Assembly (NCBI GenBank): GCA_001414485.1
Contig: LLEY01000064.1
Coordinates: 248,001 to 312,000 of the forward strand
DNA: 64,000 nt
Source: Calycina herbarum
Taxonomy: Eukaryota > Ascomycota > Leotiomycetes > Helotiales > Pezizellaceae
Direction: 5' to 3'
The notes below the pieces were generated by a model that did no database searches, had not been told where the DNA came from, and was given only the letters and a program-made list of their open reading frames with translations. The position numbers and the translations under genes were made by a program. Each line of letters begins with the position of its first letter. Positions within the stretch are counted from its first letter, which is position 1. This document shows, piece by piece, positions 25,032 through 35,024 of the stretch.

Positions 25032-27314
25032 TAAAGATATTAAAACACTTTAAGCTTTACGATTATAAGCTAAGAACGACGAAGACTCTTCCTACGTTTT
25101 AGAGGAAGACTTACTACTTTATCGAGGCTACTTAATAATACTAGATATTAATACTTTATAAACAGACCTAATCTATAAAGTATACGACTAAGTACTACTA
25201 GCCTACTCTAGACGAGATAAGACCTACTAGATCCTTCGCTTAAGGTATATCTAGCGAAATATAAAGTCTAATATTATATAATACGTACGTAACTATTACG
25301 AATATTAAAGAGCGGATATACTAAGAGATAAGACCTCTAGTTATCTATACCTACTTCTAGTTCTATTATATATATAGTAATATATAGTAGTAGACTTTGA
25401 ATCCTTCCTAGTTAATAAGTATAGCTTTAATAACGTGTTTGTAGTTATCGACTAATTATCTAAATAATCTATCTCTATCTTATACTAAAAGAAAGTAATA
25501 GCTAAGTAAGTAGCTAGGCTATACTTATAACACGTATTATAATACTACGGAATCCTAGAGAGTATTATCTCTAATAGAGGCCCTTAGTTTATCTCTACCT
25601 TCTAGCGAGAATTTACACGAATCCTTAGCGTCCGGCTTCGACTTTCGACTATAAGTCACGCCTAGATAGATAGATAAACTAAAATTATAAACTAGTATCT
25701 AGATTAGCACTTACGGCTATATATAAATTACTACTAGAATAATTAGTTAGAGCTACTTCTAATAATAGACCACGCTTAGTATAACAGACGTGAATAAATA
25801 GCTTTTACTAGTACGCTAGCCGGCTAAAAGACATAAGAATTAATCGGTAGACTAATTCGCTATTCTACTACTTAATAGAAATCCCGGTATAGTATCGCCT
25901 ACGTAACCTCCAGCTACGTAACAGCTGTTACACTATCCCCGCTTCTAAGACAGCTAGCCTCTAGCTGTTCGTAAGCGTAAGTAGTTAACTATAAGACTAA
26001 ACAAGCCCCGTAGAGTGATCGCCTATATCCTCGAGAGTGCTTATACGAGAAGGCCGAAGCTAATAGTATGATTTTACTAGATATACTATATACGTAATAC
26101 GCTAGCTACTCTACTTAGAACTATAGTATCTTTAAGTAACCAAGTCCTCGCTTAGCGGGCCGACCCCGGGCCGACTAACTAGTCCTTAGACCCTCGGTTA
26201 TAGGTTAGATTAATTCTTCTATAATAGACGTAAATGAATAGCTTTTACTAGTACGCTAGCCGGCTAAAAGGTATAAGAATTAATCGGTAGACTAATTCGC
26301 TATTCTACTACTTAATAGGAATCCCGGTGTAGCACCGCCCACGTGACCTCCAGCTACGTAACAGCTGTCACACTTAGCTTATACTACTTTATAGTACTAT
26401 TAGAATATCTCTGTTTAAACTATAAAAGAGCTACTTACTAAGAACGTCTTTTAACTAGTATACGCCTAGACCCTCGACTATATAAGAGAGGCTATTATAA
26501 GAAGAAGCTATAACAGTTATAAAGACTCTTTAAGAAGTACTAGACGTTAGCTAAGCGAATATAGTAAAAGCTTAAGAAAAGAAAGAATAGAACGTAAATA
26601 GACATAGACGAGAAGTAGACTTTAGAGTCGGCGATATAGTTTTTATTACTATAAAAGACTAGAATATATAAAGACCTAGCTAGAAGTTAGACTACTAGAT
26701 AGCTAGACCTTTTAAGATTCTTAAGAAAGTTAGCTCTGCTTTTAGACTCTAGTTACTATCCTCTATTAGAGTCTATTCTATCTTCGTACTAGAGAAGTTA
26801 TAAAAAGCTTTAGACGATTCTCTGCCTAGATAAGTAAGTACGCTACCTCTACCGATTATTATCGACAAAGAAGAATAGAAGGTTAAGGAAGTACTTATAA
26901 GTAAGACGCGATAGAAGTCTCTTTACTACCGACTAAAGTAGAAGAGCTACGACGAGGACCTTAACTAGTACCTAGCTCGCTACGTAGTCTACTTACTACA
27001 TATGTTAAAAGAATTCTATTTAGCGAATCTAACAGCTGACAGGCCTCTAAACGCTCTTCCTTTGTAGCTAGAGGCGTACGAGGTAGAAAGAGACAATTAT
27101 AGCGAATTAGAGAGTAACAACTCTATATCTACGGAAGACAAAGCAGCTTAGTTAAAAGAGGCCCGGTTAAAGGAAGAGGTAGTATAACAGTCCTAGTCAT
27201 ATACGACTGAATCACGTGCCGAAGTTCTACCGAAGTCTCGCTTAGTATATATAAATATAGACAGAGTGTATTAACTCTTCTCTTCTCTCTTTAGTTTAGT
27301 TTTCTTCGAATACA
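25032..27314 (+). mobile_element. Ty3/gypsy remnant E on the plus strand (integrase, chromodomain, 3' LTR)
   Basis: Plus-strand reading from about 25,050 gives a gypsy integrase with the H-H-C-C zinc region (about 25,170-25,310) and a DDE core (D near 25,395 and 25,570; E follows). It is interrupted by the TRIM-like element at 25780 and resumes at 26378, ending in a chromodomain-like region (about 26,900-27,000). A purine tract (gaagaggtag, 27173-27182) precedes a probable short LTR from 27183 (tataacag) to about 27314. Gag and RT are absent; the 5' part was replaced by element C. Confidence 0.75.
25780..26372 (+). mobile_element. TRIM-like mini-retrotransposon (593 bp, two 153-bp LTRs)
   Basis: LTR1 is 25780-25932 and LTR2 is 26220-26372, each 153 bp and differing at few positions, mostly C/T or G/A. 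Both start TATAAYAGACGT (TGTAAYAG before RIP) and end CTGTYACA. The internal 287 bp has no coding reading on either strand. A 5-bp target duplication CTTAG flanks it (25775-25779 and 26373-26377). Removing the element and one CTTAG rejoins the integrase reading of remnant E. Orientation is given by convention only; a non-autonomous element needing another element's proteins is inferred. Confidence 0.88.
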
Positions 27315-30000
27315 GGTACTATTCTATAAGTATCTCTTTTGATATATTTATAGAGAGCTATTATAACTCTTAAAGAATATAAGAAATAAGTTAAATATAT
27401 TTTAAAAGAACTTAAAGATATAAAGCTCTTTCTCGATATTAATAAATATAAATTCTTAGTTATATAGACGAAGTATCTAAGGTTTATTCTTAATATTAAC
27501 TTAGAAGTAGAAATAGATTTAGAAAAGATAAAGGCGATTATAGACTAGAAAGTATCTATAATAGTTAAGGCTATATAAAGCTTTCTTAGCTTTATAAACT
27601 TCTACTAAAACTTTATTAAAAACTATTCTAATATTATAAGACCTCTTATAGAACTTATTTATAAAGAATATATATTTATATAAACGAACGAATATTAAAA
27701 CGTCTTTAAATAACTTAAGTATATATTTACTATAGCTCTAGCTCTTATATAATTCAAGTACGAAAGATAAATAATTATAGAAATAGACTTATCTAGCTAG
27801 TATATTAGTAGTACACTTATATAATATAATAACGAAGGACTTTTACAACTTTATATCTTCTTTTTAAAGAAGAACTTATCTACTAAATATAACTATAAAA
27901 TCTACGATAAGAAGATACTAGCTATTATATAGTATCTAGAGACTTAGAATCCTAAGTTATAAAGCGTAAATAGCTTTAAAATTTAAATAGATTATAAGAA
28001 TCTTAAGTACTTTATAATAGTTTAAAAACTTATAAAATAATAAATATAATAGTCTCTAGCTCTTTTAAAGTATAACTTTATAATTATATATATTAAAGAG
28101 AAGAATAATATTTAAGTAGACGCTCTTTTATAATAAGAATAAGATATACTAGATAACGCTATAAACGAACGAATCGATTATTATACGAAGTAACTTCTTA
28201 AGTTTATAAACGAAAAAGAACAGACTCTAGAGATTATAAAAGCGAACCTAGTATAGACGTAAGAGACAGTTCTAAATAATAAAAGAACTCTTTAAAAACT
28301 TTAGATAATAGCCGTAGAAGTAGACGCTAATCTTCGAGTAATAAAGAATACTATATAATAAGATAAAAGAACGTTCTCTACTAGCTTAAAGCTTAAGATA
28401 TCGATATCTAAATATATAATTATAAACAAAGGAAAGCTAAGGTTCTAGAACCGGTTATAGGTTCTAAATAATAAAGAACTACGTATAAAAATAATCTAAT
28501 CTATATATAATTTTAAGCTCTATAGTTACTCTAGATAAGAAAGCACGGCCTAGATTCTCTTACGATAATACTTCTAGCCTTAGATATTATAAGAGGTTCG
28601 AAGGTTTATATAAAATTATAATACTTATAAAAGAAATAAAGCTTAGAGAGACGTATAATAAAGATTCCTAAAGCTACTACTAGTCTTAAACTAAATCTAG
28701 AGTAAGATTTTAATAAACTTTATAGTCGAGCTTCTAGAAAGTAATAAATATATAAATATAGTTATAATTATAAATAGATTAGAAAAAGAAACGATTTATA
28801 ATAGTCTAAAAGATATTACTACTAAAACAGTTACTAGATAGTTCGTTTAAACCTTCTACTAAAAGCACTATCTACTAAAAGTAATAGTATCTAATTAAGA
28901 AACGTAGTATAATAGACGTGCTTTAGATAAGACTTAGAATAAATAATACTCTATTCTTAGAATAAAAGATAAGAAGAGTAGAAGAGCTCGAGAGAACCGG
29001 GAACTAAATACAAGTTATCCGCGCTAGTGTGTACGCTAGTACTAGCGTATATCTAAGCGAATATATAATATCTAGCAGCCTTTATAACTATAACTGTTAT
29101 ACGTAGTTCGTAGGTTATCTCTAGATAAGAATATACTCTCTTTTAAGAATTATATAAAAGCTTTCTATAGCTTTTTACCTAGAAATAGATAGATCTATAG
29201 AACGAATAAACTAGATAGTAGAAACCTATCTACGAATATTCGTAGATTATACTTAAGACGACTAGGAAGAGCTACTATTATTCGCTAAATTAGCGATTAA
29301 TAATCGAATAGTATTAGCTATAAAAGTAAGCCTCTTCTTTCTCGAATATAAATATTATACTAAATCTCTAGATATCTAGTATAAACTCTTAGATAAAGCT
29401 ATATTACGATCGCTAATTTAAAAAGCTAATATAATTATATAAAAGCTTAAAAAAGTATAAGAATAGGTAAAGTCGGTAATAGCTACTATATAGTAAATAA
29501 TAGAAGACGTTATAAATAGAAGAAGATAATAAGCGCTAAGTTTTAAGATTAGAGACAAAGTCTAGCTAAACCTATAAAACGTTCGTATAATAAGAAAGTT
29601 AAAGAAGCTTAATACGAAACAAGCTAAGTATATAGTACTAAAAGTGATTAGAATATATAGTTATCGCTTAGATATACCTTCTAGAATCTATAACGTATTC
29701 TACTCTTAGCTTTTATAGCTAGCCTTAAACGATCTACTACTAAGTTAAGTTTAAGACAACGATTAACCTAGACCTAAGATTCTTAAAGATAACTAAGAAT
29801 ACGTAGTAGAAGCGATTCTTAACGAAAAGAGATAAGGATATACTATAAAGCTACTTATAAAATAAAAAGAGTATACTAGGCTAATCTAAGAGCTGTTATA
29901 AACTATAACTAAAGATAAAGATATAAGAGTATATATATATAAATATAAGAATTTAAAACTATAGTTCTATCTACGAAGGTAACACAGGTTATATACCTAG
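27315..30000 (+). mobile_element. Ty3/gypsy remnant D on the plus strand (RT end, RNase H, integrase, chromodomain)
   Basis: From about 27,345 the plus strand reads as the thumb of a gypsy RT, then RNase H (about 27,720-27,960), a linker, integrase zinc region (about 28,560-28,650), DDE core (about 28,700-28,900), and after a solo-LTR interruption the rest of integrase and a chromodomain (about 29,800-29,880, YVVEAIL-like). The 5' half including gag and the RT active site is missing. Stops at Gln codons are frequent. LTR-like sequence with several CACGTG/TCACGTG words follows at about 30,000-30,390, but I could not fix its ends. Confidence 0.78.
28908..29101 (+). repeat. Solo LTR (194 bp) inside gypsy integrase
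   Basis: It starts TATAATAGACGTG and ends AACTGTTATA (TGTAA...GTTACA before RIP) and is flanked by the 5-bp duplication CGTAG (28903-28907, 29102-29106). Its ends resemble those of the TRIM LTRs at 25780, suggesting one family. Excising it with one CGTAG restores the integrase reading across the second catalytic Asp region of remnant D. The middle (29025-29050) contains a gctagtactagc palindrome. Confidence 0.85.
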
Positions 30001-30795
30001 AGATAAGAGGTTACTAAGTAAGTATAAGCTATAAAGAGCTAGAAGTACGTATAGCTAAGATCTTACTATAGCTTTCGTTATAGCTATAAAGAAGCTAAGA
30101 TCTCGCTATAGCTCTCGTTATAGATCTATATATCCCGAGGTGATTACCGAGGTCACGTGCTGTCACGTGATATCACGTGTATTCTTCTAGGTTACGGACT
30201 AGCGCTGTAATAGAAGCTTTAAGACGCTCTTAAGAATATAAAAGCTTATAATCTCTAAAGAGCTAGAAAGAGAGAGTAATATAATAGTTTATATTTAAAT
30301 AGTACTTAGTTTACTAACTTTTATATAAAATATAACTTTATATAACTTTACGTAATCCTAGGAACTACCTTAGTAATTATCTTAGTAGATACGTAGATCT
30401 ATAATAAAAGATATAATAAGAGCTATAACGAGACTTTAGCTTCTTATAACTTATACTTACTATAACGAAAGCTATAATAAAGAGCTATAACGAGACTTTA
30501 GCTTAGAAGCTTCGACGTAAGAGGTTCTACGTATAAAACCTCTTTCCTCGTACGTAGAATAGACTTCTCTTCTTAGTTAATTCTTCTTATAATCAAGATA
30601 ATCTTATCTATTAACCTCTTTATATTCAGTCTATAATCCTTAGTTTAATAAGTTATTATAACTTTTATAAGTACTTTATCTACTTTTTAATCTATATCTA
30701 GAATAATAATAGATAATATAATATATATATATATAACTATATAGATTTATAACTAAGTTATACTAATAGTTCTATACTAATTATAAAATAGTCTA
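30001..30795. repeat. LTR-like and inverted-repeat-rich AT region
   Basis: The stretch 30,050-30,125 contains repeats of the type ctatagctytcgttatag. Inverted versions (ctataacgagactttagctt) recur at 30,425-30,460 and 30,485-30,520. The block 30,125-30,180 has three CACGTG-like words (gtcacgtgctgtcacgtga). It probably represents the 3' LTR of remnant D plus another fragment. No coding reading was seen. Confidence 0.5.
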
Positions 30796-31225
30796 ATATA
30801 GTTTATTAGTAAGTCGATTATATTACTAAGTCGATTACTAAAAATATATATAAAAAACGTTTATATAACTCTAGTAAAAATCTATAATTCTTAATAAAAA
30901 TTAATAAAATTAAAAAATCTACTTTATTACTATATAAATAAGTAATATTAAAATTTTTAAACACTTACTAGCTATAACTAACGATTCGCTTAAAATTACT
31001 CTTATATTTATAGATTTTTTTAATTTCTTTAATAACTTAACTATTATAATTAGTTAGTATCTAAGATTTCTAATATTATTTATATATATAGTAATAAAGT
31101 AAGGTTTTTAATTTTATTAATTTTTATTAAGAATTATAGAATTTTACTAGAGCTATATAGACGTTTTTTATATATATTTTTAGTAATCGACTCGGTGATA
31201 TAATCGACTCGCTAATAAACCACGT
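30796..31225. mobile_element. MITE with ~145-bp inverted repeats (430 bp, TA duplication)
   Basis: Bases 30796 to about 30940 are the inverse complement of about 31080-31225 with scattered transitions, leaving a centre of about 140 bp. The right end is ...aaaccacgt before TA (31226-31227); the left end is atatagtttattag after TA (30794-30795), i.e. acgtggtttattag before RIP. These terminal bases are the same as those of the pogo-like elements at 12402 and 15812 (acgtRgtttatYag), so that family could have mobilised it. No coding potential: the 62-codon minus-strand frame inside is AT noise. Confidence 0.88.
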
Positions 31226-33010
31226 TATACTAAATATTAATAGAGTTATTCTAAAGTATAAAGATAATATCTTTCTATTACTACGAGCATAATAAGCACC
31301 TAAGAGAATTTTCAATTATAATTTGAATTACGCGGCCAAATCCCTGACCCTCTGTGTGATCTACAAGAACCTTGAGCTCCTTCCCTGTCTCCCCGCAAAA
31401 CCAACACCAACTTCCTCGAATAAAAAAATTCTTCATCGAGCAACAAATATCGAAGTTCTCTGTTCGCTGTCGAGGATCAATGGACTCGGCCTGATGTGGT
31501 GAGAGAATACGAGATGATGAGCATGGAAATTAAAGACAGTACGTGAAAGGGTCTCAACCTGCGACTGATATTCATATGAATGACCTGATGGCTCACCTGT
31601 ACAAGTCTCTCATTCATCAGTTAGTGTCGAGATTTGGGCTGAGATGACTGTTTACGCGCGCGATTTACTCGAGTCTTCTCACCGATTCACTTTATAAATT
31701 CATGGCATTGGAATCTTTTCTCATCTCTGCACAGCCTCAAGATCACGTTTTCTCGGTTACGGTAAGCTCTGTCAGATTCGGAGTAGCTGTGCGTTCTGAA
31801 ACCTCCACCACTCCTTCTAGCTGAAAAGGATTTTCCACAAACAAAATCCATCATCTCATCTCCTATCCTCCTATCACCTTTGGTGCACGCAGTCAGCCAT
31901 CTCAGCATCAAGACTCGGTAAACAGCCTTCCCCACAAATTCCAAGAAGCGCTTCTAAATGAATGGATATCTCCCACCCCCGGGGCGAGCGTTAATTTCCA
32001 CCGTAGATCTGAGCTTGAGTATCCGTACCACGACACTCAACAAACGGCTTGTGATACGAATGCTGCCAAATGCAGCCACTGGGTCCTTCTGAGTCCTGTC
32101 GAAAGCCGTTGATGCATCGATTTGCCAAAATTGGACTCCAAGAGCTGTATTGCCGCGATGATGCACTCCAACCACAACACTGCTGCAGAATCTGGCTGCC
32201 CCCCAAAGAAAGAAAGCATCGTGTATCACACTGGAACCGATTAAATGACATCTCCCGTACTCTCGTTTGCTCTCAGCTCACTTGCTTTGTTCCACGGTCA
32301 GCTTTCCAAATTCCCGATCCTCATTCAAGAAAAGTGTAAGGTAGGAGCGATCCTGATTCCTCCTCCGACTCTTCTTGCCGCTCTGCTTACTTCAAGGTTA
32401 CGCATAGCCATTCCTAGCTGCCTCTGTAACTGCTTATTGCTCGCATTGCTGTGCTGATCGGTCCCCTCTACGTGGGATTAAAGATGTGGGTTAAACAAAC
32501 AAAATGCAACTGCAACCGCCCCGACCCAGATACCAAAATATCCACGGCAGGCGCAGGGCAGATCATTCTGGGGCCTGACCAGGCCGTTGGTCGTACTTTC
32601 TTTCATTCAACCTTTTCAAGCTTCTCATTCGCCGAATCATCTCCTTCGTGGCTGCCCCCCTTCAATCTCTCCTCGTATTTTTCTCTTACTCTTGCATGGT
32701 GGGTGGCAGAAGGTTCAAATAAGCTCCGGTCCCCACCTCCATCGTCACTTGGTCCGTTTCCTGTAACCATCAAGCTCTTAGAGTAACACTCGTTCTCGTC
32801 GTGGCAGTGTACCTAACCTTTCATTCTCTTTTTTCTCCCGCAGTCTCTTCCGAATATTGAGCTATCTGCTCCACGATCACAAACAAAACAACTACACTCG
32901 CTAGAAATTACCTCGGTTTTCCTCACTTTCCTTTTTGATACAAGATACAAAGCACGAGTCTCTTTTTGCGTTCCCTAAATTACTCGACACTCTTTCGATA
33001 TTCTGCCAGT
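31226..33010. other. Compositional boundary and tyrosinase upstream region
   Basis: RIP-type sequence ends near 31,320; from there CA and TG are common again. Several overlapping frames of 60-110 codons exist at 31,690-32,790, but they are short, start without good ATGs or overlap each other, and resemble no family I know. I treat the stretch as intergenic, containing the promoter and probably the 5' UTR of the tyrosinase gene. The pyrimidine-rich stretch 32,815-32,845 is compatible with a core promoter. Confidence 0.5.
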
Positions 33011-35024
33011 ATGCGTTTCTTTACGCAGACTCGATCGGCCGTGCTCACAGTCGTCGGTGGTCTCTTAATACAATCTGCCGTTTCAATACCAACGCCAGAA
33101 ATACCTCACAAACGTTACGATTATGGGGTGGAAAGGTCTACCTTCATGAAGCGACAAGCTCCTGGCTTTTTGGCAACGACCGGCATACATACAGGCACAG
33201 GACCAGGAGGGTCAGCTCCATTGCGGCTGGAGATTAGAGAATTGGAGAAGGATACAACAATGTGGACATTGTATATACTTGGCATGGATATGCTGCAATA
33301 TGCAGACCAGAAAGACTTGCAGTCATGGTATCAGATAATGGGTACGTCGACCGGTTCTTCTGGTATAATTTCTTTCTAACATCAACAGGTATTCATGGAA
33401 GACCATTCTTGCCATTCGATAATGTTCAGTCTACTCCAGGAAATGGAAATCATGGTTATTGTACACACGTCTCGATATTGTTTCCAACCTGGCATAGACC
33501 TTATATTGCTCTTTACGAGGTACGATCTTTTGCCTTTACTTCTAATGTATCCTCGTCGTCGAGACATTCAACTGACTTTAAAATAGCAAGTATTGTACGG
33601 CTTGATTCAACAAATCGCACAAATGTACCCCGCTGGAGCTGTCAGAGAGAAATATGTTGCTTCTGCTAAAAATTTCCGAATCCCATACTGGGATTGGGCA
33701 GCTGTCCCAGAACCGGGAAAGAGTGTTTTGCCTGCTAGTGTTGGGGGTTCTCCAGGAGTTGATATTGATGGACCAGCTGGCGTTCAAACAATAGCCAATC
33801 CTCTTTACAGCTACCAATTCCAACCTCTCGATCCTTCACAGCTTCCTGACGCACCTGTAAGCAGATCCCGCACCCCAAATTACACAATCACTAACAATTT
33901 TCAAGTTCAATACATATCCTCAAACCATGAGATATCCAAGTTCTTCTGATGCCAGTGCTGTTTCTCAAAACAACCTCGTTGCGCAACAACTTGATAACAG
34001 CGCAGCGTCCTTCCGTAGCAGACTTTACAACCTCTTCACCAACTACCATGATTATGCCACATTCAGCAACGAGGCTTGGATCCCAAGTAACAATCCAAAT
34101 GGGTACGACTCAATCGAGTCCATCCATGATCAAGTTCACGGGCTTTCAGGAAGTGGTGGACACATGAGCTACGTTGATTACTCTGCATTCGATCCTCTAT
34201 TCATGCTTCACCACTCCATGGTCGACCGATCCTTCGCCATCTGGCAACAAATCAACCCAAACAGCTATGTCACCCCGGAACCCGCTACTTTCAGCACCTT
34301 CACCATCTCAGCCGGTCAAACAGAAGATGTCGCCACGCCTCTCTCTCCCTTCCACAACCCATCAGGGGCAATGTGGGATTCCAACTCCGTCCGCAGTACC
34401 CAGACCTTCGGCTACGCATACCCAGAAACTGCCAACGGAACTGGAGTAAACATGGCCGCCCAAGCCATCAGCGCAGTCAACAAACTCTATGGACCTAACT
34501 CGCAAGGAACTGCATCTGCTTTACTTGGAAGAGATACTAATAACGGAATCCAATACCGAGAATGGATCGCCAACATCCGAGTCCGAAAGCATGCTCTCGA
34601 CGGCCCATTCTTCATCCACATCTTCCTCGGCACCTTTTCTCCTGATCCATTCAAGTGGTCTTTCGAACCCAACCTCGTGGGCACCCACTGTATCTTTGAT
34701 AAGACCGCTAGTGCCATCACCGCGACTTCATTCTGCAACTGCACTGCTGATTTGGTTACTGGCACCCTCCCATTGACTGCTTCACTTAGCAAATTCGTTG
34801 AGAGCGGGGCCTTGAAGAGTCTTGATTCGGCGGATGTGGAACCGTATCTGCAGAAGAATTTGAGGTATAAGTTGAGTTTCTTGAATGATACAGAGGTTGC
34901 TGCTGCGAGTGTGGAGAGTTTGAGGATTGATGTTGTTAGTGCGGCTGTTAAGAAGGCGGCTAAGGTTACGGATTTACCTAGTTGGGGGGAGTTCAGTGGG
35001 AACTTGACTGTGCTTGCTGGATAG
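33011..35024 (+). CDS. Secreted tyrosinase (polyphenol oxidase), 616 aa, 4 exons
   Basis: Type-3 copper enzyme that oxidises mono- and diphenols to quinones. Exons: 33011-33341, 33389-33519, 33587-33856, 33906-35024; all three introns are GT-AG, 47-67 bp, and the joined length is a multiple of three. The N-terminus has a hydrophobic signal peptide (about residues 8-25) and dibasic KR sites near 34 and 48. CuA ligands are probably His113 (IHGRP), His137 in CTH and His146 in WHRPY. The CTH motif fits the Cys-His thioether bridge of fungal tyrosinases (Cys135). CuB shows IHDQVH (His318, His322) and LHHSMVDR (His346/347). A C-terminal tyrosinase domain (FFIHIFLG near 455-465) follows. It is the first intact gene beside the RIP block, transcribed away from it. 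The last 130 codons use more G/T-ending codons than the middle. Confidence 0.93.

Larger units (their letters stand above)
1..31320. repeat. RIP-mutated AT-rich nested-transposon block
   Basis: The whole stretch is dominated by TA-rich words and nearly lacks CA and TG dinucleotides. In the first 240 bases I count no CA and two TG. This is the signature of repeat-induced point mutation (C to T, preferring CpA), the premeiotic defence of Pezizomycotina. Reading frames are riddled with TAA and TAG in place of CAA and CAG, so no long ORF survives, yet retrotransposon domains can still be followed on both strands. The block ends sharply near 31,320, where ordinary composition begins. No host gene was found in it. 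Confidence 0.93.

Noticed and set aside
31127..31315. 62-codon minus-strand frame near the RIP border
   Set aside because: It runs through the MITE's right inverted repeat; AT-rich noise.
31687..32786. Overlapping frames of 60-111 codons left of the tyrosinase
   Set aside because: They overlap one another on both strands, lack family resemblance and consistent splice sites, and several start at non-ATG codons.
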